Source of the DNA: Bugula neritina
Lineage: Eukaryota > Bryozoa > Gymnolaemata > Cheilostomatida > Bugulidae
Assembly: GCA_964035545.1 (NCBI GenBank)
Contig: OZ037772.1
Span: 4,809,733 to 4,873,732 of the forward strand
DNA: 64,000 nucleotides
Direction of reading: 5' to 3'
Under the pieces are notes generated by a model that did no database searches, had not been told where the DNA came from, and saw only the letters and a list, made by a program, of their open reading frames with translations. The position numbers were made by a program, and so were the translations under genes. Positions 1 to 12,263 of this stretch are shown here, in pieces. Numbering within the stretch: position 1 is the stretch's first letter; each line of letters opens with the position of its first letter.

Positions 1-307
1 TACCATAAAGCTGTTCACGTGCACTAACCGTCATAATGTAAGAACTTCAATTACAGGAGGTTCTAATTTTACATGCCCCTCCTTTCAAATGGAAGGATAT
101 CACAATTACTAGACATCAAATTTTTATAAGCGCATTACAGAGATTACTTGGTTAGCATGTGAATAAAATCTTAGTTGTATATATTATATGCTTCACTTGG
201 TCTAATACATGAGCTGCCTACTTGTATGACACAGCAGATGTGCACAGCCAAAATCTACTACAAGATTACTAAATGATGTTTCAATTACTATATTATGTTT
301 ACTATAG

Positions 308-448
308 CATGTCTAATTTGGAGAATCTGGAGACTCTTGATATGTCACAGAATAACTTCAGTGAAGGACTACCTGATGTATTCACATCAATGACATCTCT
401 AAAGACATTGTATATGAAGAACTGTGAACTAGAAATGCTACCTGAGAG
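308..448 (+). CDS. Gene 1 LRR exon 1 (47 aa, two LRRs)
   Basis: The exon is 141 nt, between acceptor TTTACTATAG and donor GTTAGTG. It starts with the third base of a codon and ends after the second base (phase 2-2), so junctions with neighbouring copies read Ser. It encodes two LRRs with variable cores LETLDMSQNN and LKTLYMKNCELEML. Both flanks are of type a (upstream ATGTTTCAATTACTAT, downstream GTTAGTGAAAGCAACTC). The ATG-initiated frame across the acceptor is intronic read-through, not a separate small gene. Confidence 0.8.
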
Positions 449-1235
449 GTTAGTGAAAGCAACTCAATATGAAATGCAAATAAACTATTTTATCTGTAGT
501 ACACGACATCCAGGATTTGCCCGCATTTCTTTATATTTAAATTTTTTGCTGCTGAATAATTTCTGAAAATTCTTCAAACCTGTGAAATTATCTTTGCTAT
601 ATTGTGTATAATATGCAAATAAATGCACGCCAATAAAAAGAATATATGTAGTATTATGACATATGATTCTGGAAAATATAAAAAATGTTACAATACTTTA
701 ATTTCCTATATTCCTTAACGCTTGAATTAAGTAAAAGTTGATGAGTTAAGTTCAGTATATAGTTTTTTCTTGAAAAGATATACAGCTTTAGCTCTATTAT
801 ATAATATACCTGCAGACTAAAACTAGCCATTGATCTGACAACATAATGGTAATTGATATCCAAATTATACAACTTTTTATTAAACACAATGAAAATTGTT
901 AATTTGACAATCTTTAAATTTTAAAGTATAACAAAAACAAATTATTTTAGCAAATCACCTGTAATTATCGAAAAGAAATGATTTTAAATGTGAATAAAAT
1001 TTTAGTTGTACATCTGATGCTTTACTCAGTTTTAAAAAAAGCTCATGCTACAGTACATGTTTCACATGCATATGTAATATCTACTGTATATCTACTAATG
1101 TATTTTATTCTAACTTCATTTTCAATCAAATAAAATATGTATGTCAATCGGCAATTTTATGCTTGAATTACATTGCTTTAGCTTAAGATGGTTTTATTAC
1201 TATATGATGCTTCAACTGGTATATGTTTACTATAG

Positions 1236-1376
1236 CATGGCTAATCTGAAGAATCTAGAGACTCTTTATATGCCATATAATAACTTCAGTGAAGGATTAC
1301 CTGATGTAGTCACATCAATGACATCTCTAAGAGAAATGAATATTAGTTTCTGTCAACTACTAACTCTACCTGAAAG
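1236..1376 (+). CDS. Gene 1 LRR exon 2 (47 aa, two LRRs)
   Basis: A 141-nt phase 2-2 cassette with acceptor TATAG and donor GTTAGTG. The variable cores are LETLYMPYNN and LREMNISFCQLLTL. The second LRR has lost the usual Met on the strand. The flanks are type b (upstream CTTCAACTGGTATATG). It follows exon 1 by 928 bp, which makes up one a-b dimer. Confidence 0.78.
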
Positions 1377-1542
1377 GTTAGTGAAAATGAATCAAATAAA
1401 ATATTTATTAGTGTGAAGGATATATAGTTCTGCAATAGAAGTACTTATTTTTTATTAAAATTTTCTACAGGTTTTAAAGTTCTACAGTTTTACAAACTTT
1501 CTGAATTTCTTAAGTGCAATATATTAGGTTCACAGTAGAATC

Positions 1543-1650
1543 ACAAGTACCAACTGTGTTACATACTTCCCATTGGAAGTCAACTACCGGCTTGCCAGCT
1601 GATGCACTAACCATTATACTACAAGGGTAACCCTAACACTCCATGCAACC
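1543..1650 (-). repeat. tRNA-like SINE remnant, amplified with the LRR array
   Basis: Read on the - strand, this intron segment has a tRNA-like run with an A-box-like TGTAATGGTTAGTGC and a weak B-box-like GGTTGACTTTC. The same segment follows other type b cassettes in gene 1 at about 3373-3480 and 6612-6715. In gene 2 it occurs near 44365-44465, 47122-47225, 48035-48135 and 49890-49982. It was copied together with the exon units, so the insertion predates their expansion. A SINE origin is inferred from the boxes only. Confidence 0.45.
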
Positions 1651-2144
1651 AGTTATTCTAAACTCTGCTGGTCCCCTTACTACTCATTCAGTTTAAGCTT
1701 CCCGGGCCTCTCAATTCTCTTGGCGTACTACTAAAATGCTATACTAAATGTGAAAGAGCTTGCTAACAATTACACATGGGTCGTTAGGTAATCTCAACAC
1801 CACACTAAGCTGTTCACATGTGCATTCAGCTCCCTGCTACCGTAAAGCTATTCACCTGCACTAACCATCATGATGTAAGAACTTCAATTACAGGAGGTTC
1901 TAATTTTACATGCCTCTCCTTTCAAATGGAAGGATATCACAATTACTAGACATCAAATTTTTATAAGCGCATTACAGAGATTACTTGATTAGCATGTGAA
2001 TAAAATCTTAGTTGTATATATTATATGCTTCACTTGGTCTAATACATGAGTTGCCTACTTGTATGACACAGCAGATGTGCACAGCCAAAATCTACTACAA
2101 CATTACTAAATGATGTTTCAATTACTATATTATGTTTACTATAG

Positions 2145-2285
2145 CATGTCTAATCTGGAGAATCTGGAGACTCTTGATATGTCACAGAATAACTTCAGTG
2201 AAGGATTACCTGATGTATTCACATCAATGACATCTCTAAGAGTGTTGTATATGGAGAACTGAAAACTAAAAACTCTACCTGAGAG
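2145..2285 (+). pseudogene. Gene 1 LRR exon 3 with in-frame stop
   Basis: The acceptor, donor, 141-nt length and phase are all intact, but TGA at 2260-2262 replaces the conserved Cys codon of the second LRR (TGT in sister exons). First core LETLDMSQNN. If spliced in, it truncates the protein before the Roc domain. Because the exon is symmetric, skipping it would leave the frame unchanged. It may be dead, or act as a poison exon. It lies exactly 1,837 bp after exon 1. Confidence 0.75.
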
Positions 2286-3065
2286 GTTAGTGAAAGCAAC
2301 TCAATATGAAATACAAATAATATGATTTTATCTGTAGTACACGATACCCATTTCTTTATACTTAAATTTTTTGCTGTCAGGTAATTTCTGAAAATTTTTC
2401 AAACCAGTGAAATTATTCTTGCCATATTGTATATAATATGCAAATAAATACAAGCCAATAAAAAGATTCTATGTAGTATTATGACATATGGTTCTAGAAT
2501 ATATAAAAATGTCACAATATTTTAATCTCCTATATTCTTTAACGCTTGAATTAAGTGAAAGGTAATGAGTTATGTTCAGTATATAATTTTTTTTCAGAAG
2601 ATATACAGCTTAAGCTCTATTATATAATATACCTGCAGACTAAAACTAGCCATTGATCTGACAACATAACGTATAATCAATATTTAAATTATACAGTCTT
2701 TCATTAGATACAATAAAATTGTTAATTTGACAATCTTTAAATTTTAAAGTATAACGAAAACAATTTACTTTAGGAAATCACCTGTAACTATCGAAAAGAA
2801 ATTATTTTATATGTGAATAAAATTTCCGTTGTACATTTTACGCTTTACTCAGTTTTGAAAAAAATATCATGCCGCAGCACATGTTTCACATGCATATGTA
2901 ATATCTACTGTTTATCTACTAATGTATTTTATTCCGACTTCATTTTCCATCGAATATAATCTGTATGTCAATATCGGCAATTTTATGCTAGAATTACATT
3001 GCGTTAGCTCAAGATGGTTGTATTACTATATGATGCTTCAATTGCATGGTATTTTTTTACTATAG

Positions 3066-3206
3066 CATGTCTAATCTGAAGAATTTGGAGACTCTTCATA
3101 TGCCAGGGAATAACTTCAGTGAAGGATTACCTGATGTACTCACATCAATGACATCTCTAAGGACGATGTATATGCAGAGCTGTGAACTACCAACTCTACC
3201 TGAGAG
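3066..3206 (+). CDS. Gene 1 LRR exon 4 (47 aa, two LRRs)
   Basis: A 141-nt phase 2-2 cassette with TATAG acceptor and GTTAGTG donor. The variable cores are LETLHMPGNN and LRTMYMQSCELPTL. Type b flanks (GTTAGTGAGAATGCATC downstream). It lies 1,830 bp after exon 2, its type b counterpart. Confidence 0.8.
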
Positions 3207-3981
3207 GTTAGTGAGAATGCATCAAATAAAATGTTCATTAGTGTGAAGGTTATAATTCTGCCATAGAAGTACTTATTTTTTTTATTAAAATTATCTACAG
3301 TTTTTAAAGTTCTACAGTTTTACAAACTTTCTGCATTTCATAAGTGAAATATATTAGGTTCACAATAGAATCACAAGTATCAACTGTGTTACATACTTCC
3401 CATTGAAAGTCAACCACCGGCTTATGCCAGCTGACGCACTAACCATTACACTACAAGGATAACCCTAACACTCCATGCAACCAGTTATTCTAACTTCTGC
3501 TGGTCCCCTTACTACTCATTCAGTTTAGGTTTCCCGGGCCTCTCAACTCTCTTGGCGTACTACCAAAATGCTATACTAAATGTGAAAGAGCTTGCTAACA
3601 AATACACATGGGTCACTAGGTAATCTCAACAACCCACTAAGCTGTTCACATGTGCATTCAGCTCCGTGCTACCATAAAGCTATTCACGTGCACTAACCAT
3701 CATGATGTAATAACTTCAATTACAGGAGGTTCTAATTTTACATGCCCCCTCCTTTCAAATGGAAGGATATCACAATTACTAGACATCAAATTTTTATAAG
3801 CGCATTACAGAGATTACTTGATTAGCATGTGAATAAAATCTTAGTTGTATATATTATATGCTTCACTTGGTCTAATACATGAGCTGCACACTTGTATGAC
3901 ACAGCAGATGTGCACAGCCAAAATCTACTACAACATTACTAAATCATGTTTCAATTACTATAATTATTATGTTTACTATAG

Positions 3982-4122
3982 CATGTCTACTCTGGAAAAT
4001 CTGGAGACTCTTGATTTGTCACAGAATAACTTCAGTGAAGGATTACCTGATGTATTCACATCAATGACATCTCTAAGAGAGTTGCATATGAAGAATTGTA
4101 AACTAGAAATGCTACCTGAGAG
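3982..4122 (+). CDS. Gene 1 LRR exon 5 (47 aa, two LRRs)
   Basis: A 141-nt phase 2-2 cassette with type a flanks, exactly 1,837 bp after exon 3. The cores are LETLDLSQNN and LRELHMKNCKLEML. Its first residues are MSTLENLE, with Thr where most copies have Asn. Confidence 0.8.
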
Positions 4123-4907
4123 GTTAGTGAAAGCAACTCAATATGAAATACAAATAAACTATTTTATCTGTAGTACACGACATCCAAGATTTGCCCGCAT
4201 TTTTCTATACTTAATTTTCTTGCTGCCAAATAATTTCTGAAAATCTTTCAAACCTGTAAAATTATTCTTGCTATATTGTAAATGGTATGCAAGTAAGTAG
4301 AAGCCAATACAAGGATTCTATGTAGTATTATGACATATGGTTCTAGAACATATAAAAATGTCACAATACTTTAATTTCCTATATTCCTCAACGCTTGAAT
4401 TAAGTAAAAGTTAATGAGTTAAGTTCAGTATATAATTTTTTTTAGAAGATATACAGCTTAAGCTCTATTATATAATTTACCTGCAGACTAAAGCTAGCCA
4501 TTGATCTGACAACATAACCTATAATTGATATCTAAATTATACAGCCTTCTATTATATACAATAAAAATTGTTAATTTGACAATCTTTAAATTTCAAAGTA
4601 TTACAAAAAGAAATTATTTTAGCAAATCACCGGTAATTATTGGAAAGAATTTCTTTTATATGTGGATAAAACTTTAGTTGTACATCTGATGCTTTACTTT
4701 GTTTTGAAAAAAGCTCATGCTGCAGTACATGTTTCACATGCATATGTAATATCTACTGTATATCTGCTAATGTATTTTATTCTAACTTCATTTTCAATCA
4801 AATAAAATCTGTATGTCAGTCGGCAATTTTATGCTAGAATTACATTGCTTTAGCTTAATATGCTTGTATTACGATATGATGTTTCAACTGGTATATGTTT
4901 ATTATAG

Positions 4908-5048
4908 CATGTCTAATCTGAAGAATTTGGAGACTCTTCATATGTCAGGGAATAAGTTCAGTGAAGGATTACCTGAGGTATTGACATCAATGACATCTCT
5001 AAGGACGTTGTATATGAAGAACTGTGAACTACCAACTCTACCTGAGAG
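4908..5048 (+). CDS. Gene 1 LRR exon 6 (47 aa, two LRRs)
   Basis: A 141-nt phase 2-2 cassette with type b flanks, 1,842 bp after exon 4. The cores are LETLHMSGNK and LRTLYMKNCELPTL. The downstream intron is shortened: the next exon starts only 455 bp further on and the usual SINE segment is missing. Confidence 0.8.
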
Positions 5049-5362
5049 GTTAGTGAGAATGCATTAAATAAAATGTTCATTAGCGTGAAGGATATAGTTT
5101 TGCAATAAAAGTATTTATTTTTTATTAGAATTATCTACATATTCACGTGCACTAACCGTCATGATGTAAGAACTTCAAATACAGCCCCTCCTTTCAAATG
5201 GAAGGACATCACAATTACTAGACATCAAATTTCTATAAGCGCATTACAGAGATTACTTGATTAGCATGTGAATAAAATCTTAGTTGTAGAATTACATTGC
5301 TTTAGCTTAATATGCTTGTATTACGATATGATGTTTCAATTACTATATATTGTTTACTATAG

Positions 5363-5503
5363 CATGTCAAATCTGGAGAATCTGGAGACTCTTCATATGT
5401 CAGGGAATAACTTCAGTGAAGGATTACCTGAGGTATTCACATCAATGAAATCTCTAAGAGAGTTGGATATGAAGAATTGTAAACTAGAAATGTTACCTGA
5501 GAG
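5363..5503 (+). CDS. Gene 1 LRR exon 7 (47 aa, two LRRs; mosaic upstream flank)
   Basis: A 141-nt phase 2-2 cassette with cores LETLHMSGNN and LRELDMKNCKLEML. The upstream intron is a mosaic: type a sequence is interrupted around 5287 by a type b stretch (GAATTACATTGCTTTAGC), then type a resumes before the acceptor. The shortened spacing to exon 6 and the mosaic point to unequal recombination. Confidence 0.78.
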
Positions 5504-6287
5504 GTTAGTGAAAGCAAGTCAATGAGAAATACAAATAAAATGTTTTATCTGTAGTACACGACACCCAGGATTTGCCCGCATTTCTTTATACTCAATTTTT
5601 TTGCTGCCAAATAATTTCTGAAAATTTTTCAAACCTGTAAAATTATTCTTGCTATATTGTATATAATATGCAAATAAATACAAGCCAATAAAAATAATAT
5701 ATGTAGTATTATGACATATGGTTCTAGAATATATAAAAAATGTTACAATACTTTAATTTCCTATAACGCTTGAATTAAGTAAAAGTTGATGAGTTAGGTT
5801 TAGTATATAGTTTTTTTCTTGAAAAGATATACAGTTTAAGTTCTATTATATAATATACCTGCAGACTAAACCTAGCCATTGATCTGACAACATAACTTAT
5901 AATTGATTTTTAAATTATACAGTCTTTTATTAGATACAATAAAAATTGTTAATTTGACAATCTTTAAATTTGAAAGTATAACAAAAACAAATTATTTTAG
6001 CAAATCACCTGTGATTATCGAAAAGATATTATTTTATATGTGAATAAAATTTTAGTTGTACATCTGATGCTTTACTCTGTTTCGAAAAAAAAGGTCATGC
6101 TGCAGTACATGTTTCACATGCATATGTAACATCTACTGTTTATCTACTAATGTATTTTATTCCAACTTCATTTTCCATTGAATAAAATATGTATGTCAAT
6201 CGGCAATTTTATCTTAGAATTACATTGCTTTAGCTTAAAATGGTTGTATTACTATATGATGCTTCAACTGGTATATGTTTACTATAG

Positions 6288-6428
6288 CATGTCTGATCTG
6301 AAGAATCTGGAGACTCTTAAAATGTCAGAGAATAACTTCAGTGAAGGATTACCTGATGTATTCACATCAATGGCATCTCTAAGGAGGTTGTATATGCAGA
6401 TCTGTAAATTACCAACTCTACCTGAGGG
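6288..6428 (+). CDS. Gene 1 LRR exon 8 (47 aa, two LRRs)
   Basis: A 141-nt phase 2-2 cassette with type b flanks and cores LETLKMSENN and LRRLYMQICKLPTL. The last two exon bases are GG instead of AG, so the junction residue is Gly rather than Ser when joined to the next exon. This is the last cassette before the Roc-COR exon; the 3.8-kb intron between them is filled by a MITE and a LINE. Confidence 0.78.
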
Positions 6429-6910
6429 GTTAGTGAGAATGCATTAGATAAAATGTTCATTAGTGTGAAGGATATAGTTCTTCAACAGAAGTCCTTTTTT
6501 TTATCAAAATTATCTGCAGTTTTTAAAGTTCTACAGTTTTTAAAGTTCTACAGTTTTACAAACCTTCTGCATTTCTTAAGTGCAATATATTAGGTTCACG
6601 GTAGAATCACAAGTACCAACTGTGTTACATACTTCCCATTGAAAGTCAACCACCGGCTTGCCAGCTGACGTTCTAGCCATTACACTACAAGTGTAATCCT
6701 AACACTCCATGCAACCAGTTATTCTAAACCCTGCTGGTTCCCTTACTACTCATTCAGTTTAGGCTTCCCGGGCCTCTCAACTCTCTTGGCGTACTACCAA
6801 AATGCTATACTAAATGTGAAAGAGCTTGCTAACAATTACACATGTGTCACTAGGTAATCTCAGCACTACACCAAGCTGTTCACATGTGCATTCATTTCCC
6901 TGCTATCATA

Positions 6911-7651
6911 GGATAGTTAAGGGCATCCTCACTAAGAATATCATAAATTTCTCTCAAAATGTAGTTTGGGTTCTTGAATAATATTGCTCTGCGGGTGGCA
7001 TGCGTGTTGCCTACTTGCAATTGTTTAGCCTAAGATCAAACTACAACCAGTAAGCAGCAACCTTCATTAGGACTGCGTCATTTATCAACATTACATTATG
7101 GGTGCTACATAAACAAAGTACAAAGCAAGCTATTCATTATAGCCTGCCAGCTAGCAAGCCTGTAATTAGCATGTATGCGCCAATATCTTCCCATCTCTAC
7201 GTGCTCATTGAAGCGTGAAGTGCTGCGCGCTGCTAGTTTCTTATGAGAAATATGGCATTTTCAGTGTATAAATCACCCATTTATGAGCAATCTAGCAGAG
7301 TTATTGAAAAAAAAATTGCACTGGAGAGATATCTCCGGATTCCAGCAGCGCAATTTTTATTCAGATATCATGTTTTGCTGCTGAGATATTTTACTGGTAC
7401 TGAAAAGTCAGCTTTTCTGGCAAAATTGGCCAAAATTGGGCAGTTTTTTGTCTATAACTTTGCAAAAAAAATGAAAATTGAAATTTTCCAAAAGGTTACA
7501 CTGGGGAAAAAGAAGATCTACAACATGGTTTTTAATTTTTGACTCTAGCATAATTAGGTGAGATTTTATTTTATTGGTACTGAATTCCTATATGATTACA
7601 ATGCATACCTCAGCAAGGCAGTTGCAGCTAAAAAGTTGCCCTTAACTATCC
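6911..7651 (+). mobile_element. MITE-like element, copy 1
   Basis: This 741-bp element begins GGATAGTTAAGGGCA and ends TGCCCTTAACTATCC, a perfect 15-bp terminal inverted repeat. Related copies lie at 26558-27308 (inverted) and 34819-35565. The left end interrupts the LRR array repeat at the point where other units read CTACCATAAAGC. The right end abuts LINE sequence directly. All three copies contain a similar open frame (7243-7542 here), but this copy has no recognisable transposase domain. Confidence 0.7.
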
Positions 7652-9900
7652 TGTGCAAGAATACATGGATGCTTCGAAAATTTAACCAATGGAACTTACT
7701 GGATTACATAATTATCAGGCAAAGGAATTTGAGTGAGGTTTTAGATACTTGAGCTGTAAGAAGAGCAGATTGTGGCACATATTATGTGATGCTAAAGTAA
7801 AAAATAAGGATTTAAAGAAAACACATTGCAAGAAAGACACAATTAAACTAAGCACTGTCATGCTGAAAGATCCAGAAAAAACAGAACAACTTAAAAAGAA
7901 ATTGAATAAGAATATAAAGTGTTGAGATGAAAATAATAATGAGATAGAGCAAATGTGGAAAATTTTGAGAACAGTGTTTTCAACTGATAGTGAAGTGGTT
8001 GAGAAGCAAGGCCGTAATAATCAGGATAGCTTAATGAGCATGATAAACTGCTACAACAGTTGATTGAGAAGAGAAACAAGGCAAGACAAGCTTTCTTCCA
8101 GTGTAATACCAGAGTGAAGAAAAGAGCTGCTTAAAAGCACAGAGCAGTCTTCAGAGGTATACCAGAGAAATGAAAAGTAACTGGTGGGAAGAAGAAGCAA
8201 TAGAACTCCAAATGACAGCAGACAGGAGGGACATGAAAGCATTATATTTAGGCTCAAAAGAAGCTTATGATCTGAAATCAAGAGTAATGATTCATCTCCG
8301 AGACCATAATGGACAAACAGTTTTACAAGAGAAGGGAAAAATATTAGAAAAATATCTGATCACTTCAATCAATTGCTTAACATACCAGGCGAGCTGGATA
8401 AAGCAGCAAAAAACATAGTGCAAAAGTCGCCTGTTGCATTTTTGGATGGTTCTCCCAATATGGATGAGCTCGTGTCAGCAAATAGCTCAACACAGGATGG
8501 AAAAGCTGTTGGCAGAAATGGTATTCTATCTTTGGTATGAAAGCATGGTGGTCAAAAAATGACAGGTGGTCTTTACAATACAGATTTTGTTGGACACCGA
8601 GACAGTACCACCAGACTGGACGGAAGCAAGCATTGTCCAATTTTTAAGAAAGGCGAAAGGAAAGTAAACAGGAATTATTGGGCATAATCTTGTATCTATT
8701 GTAGACAAGATTTCCTCTTGCATACTATCGGCTAAATGCATATACTACCCAAGAGGTGCTACTGGAGTCTCAGTGTGAATTCAGGAGTGGAAAGAAGCGC
8801 AAGTGTAAGAGAGGTGCAGAAAACATAATATGCTACTGTCCACAGCATTTTTTGACCCTAGTAAAGCATTTGATATTGTATATATTGCAAGCCTTTGGCA
8901 GGTTCTTAAAAGGTTTGACTGTACAGACAAGTTTATTTACATCAAGGAAGCTCTTCATACAGGCATGCAAGCAAATGTGGCAGTGGGCAGTTCCATCTCA
9001 AATAATTTTGCAGTAACAAATGGAGTCAAACAAAGGTGTTTCCTTGCACTAACACTTTTCTCACTCTACCGGTCAGCAATGCTTGAGGTTGCGTTCAAAG
9101 ACAGCTCCGAAGGAGTATCATAAAAACTAGAAAAGAGGCAGATCTTGTTGACGTTGCTCATGTCAAGTCAAAATTTAAAACCACTACTGAGTGAGTAAAA
9201 GATTTGCTATTTGCTAGTGATAGTACTTTAGTTGCTCTTCATTCTTATGCTATACAGACTCCAGTCAACAGATTTGCCAATGCTGCAAAATATTATAATC
9301 TCAAAATTATCATCAAGAAGACAGAATGCCTCTACCAGCTTGCAAATTTTGAAAATGCAGGTGTACCGTGCTACGTTACTCGCTGCCTTACTGTATGGTG
9401 TTGAGACTTAGAACATACACAGTGTGCTAGTAGACAGACTGCAAGCGTATGTCATGCAATATCTATGCTCAATCATGGGTGTCTTTTAGAAGGACAAGAT
9501 TACTAACCAAGAAGTATTAAAGAGAGCTAGCTTAGCATCTCTAAAATCTATCCTTATTCAAATGAACTTGAGATAGCTAGGACATCTCGAGACGACAGAT
9601 CATGGCCATTTATGTTAACAAATTCTCTATTCGCAGCTGAAAAAAAGTACACAAAGCCAAGGAAGGCCAAGATTTAGATTTAAAGACACTGTAAAGCGAA
9701 ATATAAAAAAGTTGGACATGTACAGAGATAGCTGGCAAAGGAAGGGTTAATGTAGATATGGATGGAGACGTTTGATCAAACTAAATTGAAAAGAGTCATT
9801 GTCGCACCGACAGACTGCTCTGATGACGACAGTGATGGTGATGATGATAATGATGATGATAATGAAGATGATGATAATGATGATATTGATTCTCATTATT
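7652..9900 (+). mobile_element. Decayed non-LTR retrotransposon (endonuclease end plus reverse transcriptase)
   Basis: Broken frames match the common invertebrate endonuclease-reverse transcriptase LINE type. At 7655-7752 the end of the endonuclease is visible (NTWM, then LLDYIIIRQR). RT fragments occur at 8830-9123 (DPSKAFDIVYIASLW, then AVTNGVKQRCFLALTLFSLY). At 9200-9340 there is a degraded LLFASDSTLVA box, where intact elements have FADD, and KKTECLYQ. A C-terminal fragment appears around 9390-9800. Many stops and frameshifts show it is dead. It lies in the sense direction inside the last long intron of gene 1. Confidence 0.8.
9826..9890 (+). repeat. GAT-rich microsatellite
   Basis: A run of GAT/AAT triplets at the 3' end of the LINE remnant. 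In the LINE frame it would read as an acidic Asp/Asn tail. It probably grew from the element's own sequence. Confidence 0.8.
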
Positions 9901-10248
9901 ACTTTTGTTGTTATTTTAAGATCATAAAAAAATAGATATTTAATTTGTTTTAAAAAACAGTTAGGTTTGATGTATCATATTATATTTCATGATATTTTGC
10001 TGTATTTAGTTTGCTTCCAAGCGATGCTGAAAAATTTCTACAGTAAAACAGTTGCATAGAGTTGAGGTTTTTTAAATGACGTGTTTAAGAAAAATTCCCC
10101 GTGATGAGTTTGCAGACATCTTTGCAAATGCGTTATCGTCTGAAATAGGTGAAATATATTTTTTTAAAGATCTTCAAAAGCTATATTCAGAAGCGACTTG
10201 TTTGTTAGAATCTGACTTATTATATATCATATTTTATCTGAATTACAG

Positions 10249-12170
10249 TTTGCAGTATTTGGAGAATCTGGAAGTTCTGAACATTGGGCACAACAACATG
10301 ACTATAATTCCAGAGGCTGTCTGCAACTTGAAAAAATTATACAGACTAGAAGTTTCTGGATGCAAAGCTCTAACCACTCCCCCTTATGAAGTCTGTACAC
10401 AAGGATTATCAGCTATCAGACAATACTACAAAGATCTGGCAAAAGGTAAAGGTGAAAGTCTTCCCCTAGTCACCATTGCCGTGATTGGTCACACAATGGC
10501 AGGGAAAACGAGTCTCATCAGAACATTGCAGAGTGAAGAGCGAAAGCGAGTGCTGACAAATCGTGGACCTGAGTTTGAAGTTGACGAAACAACTAAAGTC
10601 TTTAAAGTTGAAGAGTTAAAAGTAAATAACACAGTTCTGAGACTAATAGACCTGGGAGGACAGCCAGTGTATCACATGACATACCAGCTAACACTTAAAC
10701 AAAACTGCATGCCGATAGTAGTGGTGAACATGGAGCACTATGATCTGCTGGCAAAGGAGAAAGGAGACAGAGAGGCTGTGAGAAGACTGGCTTTTGATTG
10801 GCTGGCTCATTTATATGTGGCAAATCCTGGAATTAGACAACCGAAACTGGTTTTTACTCACAAAGACAAGTTTGAAGAGGAGAATTTCACAAAGCTGACT
10901 TCTAATTTCACCAACACAGCTGATCTACTAAAAGATGAAATCATCAGAGAAGAGAAACAACTAGACCAAAGCATAGCAGAGATAGAACATTTCCATCAAC
11001 ACAAAGAGCTGTTCCTGCGTAAGGATATCTACTCAGTTGGGAAAGAAGATACTTATCAAATTTTTGAGAATATGAAATCTGCCATCTTTAATTCAGCTCA
11101 AAAATTTGTAAAAGTGTTGCCAAAACTATGGGAAGATGTGAATGAGAAGATTTTAGGATTGCAGACAGCATTCAGTACATTTGATGAAATACTTCATGCA
11201 GTGCAGCAAGTAGGTAGAGGTATCACACCTGATCAACTCACCACGATCCTCACCTACATGCATGATTGTGGTAAGATCTTGTGGTACAAAGATATCAAGG
11301 AGTTGAACTTGATTATTTTTCACAAAATTGCGAAAGTTACTGAGCTACTCAAAGTCTTGTTTCAGCATGATGAAAATGTGTGGCAGATTCGGCAAACAAG
11401 TTTCAAACCACAGCTTCTGACTAACGGAGCTTTTCTTGAGGAAGAACAGTTTGAGAAATTTGTAGGAGATTTCTTGTCAGCAGGAATCATGGAGAGCCAA
11501 CTTCTAGAACATTTAATCAAAGCTGAGACAGCATTCTTTGATGAAAATGCATACCTACTTGCTGTCACTTTGCTGCAGAAATTCAGCATTCTCTACGGAC
11601 CAGCTGATCTGGAATCAAGGAGCTGCTTCATTGTTCCCTTCTACTCTCCTGATTACTTAGAGAACAATCTTACTACTGATGAAGACATCATTCTCCATGC
11701 TGAGATCATGTTCAAAGGTTTCTCAATTCCACAATATGTCTACCAGCAGATGAGTGTTGTTGTCCTACAAATGTTCCCGGATGAAACAAGTGTTTCCCTT
11801 GTTAGAAAAAACGGAGTAAAGGTTTTCCACGATGACATCTCAGTGCGCCTTGTCCATGATGGTCTCTCAAGAAAGGCAGATGTAACAGTGTCTGGAGCAA
11901 CAGAGAAAATCACAGATTGTTGGAAACACATGGTCAGCATAACCAGGCAAATATCCAAGGAGATTCGGCGTTCATGGCCTGCCAGCAGAATGGTACACAA
12001 GTCTAGTTGTACACACTGCATTCTGAAAGATGACTCCAGTCCTGAGTTTCAGGTTACTCCCAGCTGGTGTCTTGACTTTCAAACTGAGAAGCCATATCAA
12101 CAGTTTCAGAGGAAGACGGTGACAGTTTTCTGTAGAGGGGAGAAGATTTTGAGCCCACTTGTTCACCCCT
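10249..12170 (+). CDS. Gene 1 exon: last LRR pair, Roc GTPase and COR domains
   Basis: The acceptor TGAATTACAG at 10248 gives phase 2 entry, matching the LRR cassettes (AG+T, Ser). The first ~50 residues are a more conserved LRR pair (LENLEVLNIGHNN), followed by PPYEV and QGLSAIRQYY, a linker typical of ROCO proteins. Roc motifs are P-loop GHTMAGKT (10487-10510), DLGGQ (10649-10663) and THKD (10856-10867). The COR region follows, from about 11110 to the end. The donor GTAAGT at 12171 leaves phase 1. ROCO proteins are GTPases in which COR mediates dimerisation. The reading frame is open back to 10076, but that upstream part is more likely intron; an alternative first exon there cannot be excluded. 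Confidence 0.88.
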
Positions 12171-12263
12171 GTAAGTCAGTAATAAGTAGTTTTGTAATGT
12201 TTCAATTGCAATACTAGTTACCTGTTACCAACACTGAGAACATGTCTGCTGTTGCTATTTCAG

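Noticed and set aside
7243-7542. 99-residue ORF as a host gene
   Set aside because: It lies wholly in a MITE with terminal inverted repeats and recurs in the other copies.
8051-8741. Several - strand ORFs of 62-87 residues
   Set aside because: They are antisense shadows of the decayed LINE, whose + strand fragments match reverse transcriptase.
10076-10248. N-terminal extension of the Roc exon starting at the ATG at 10076
   Set aside because: A good acceptor at 10248 gives the phase and LRR alignment expected from the array, while the upstream residues lack LRR features. An alternative first exon is possible but unsupported.
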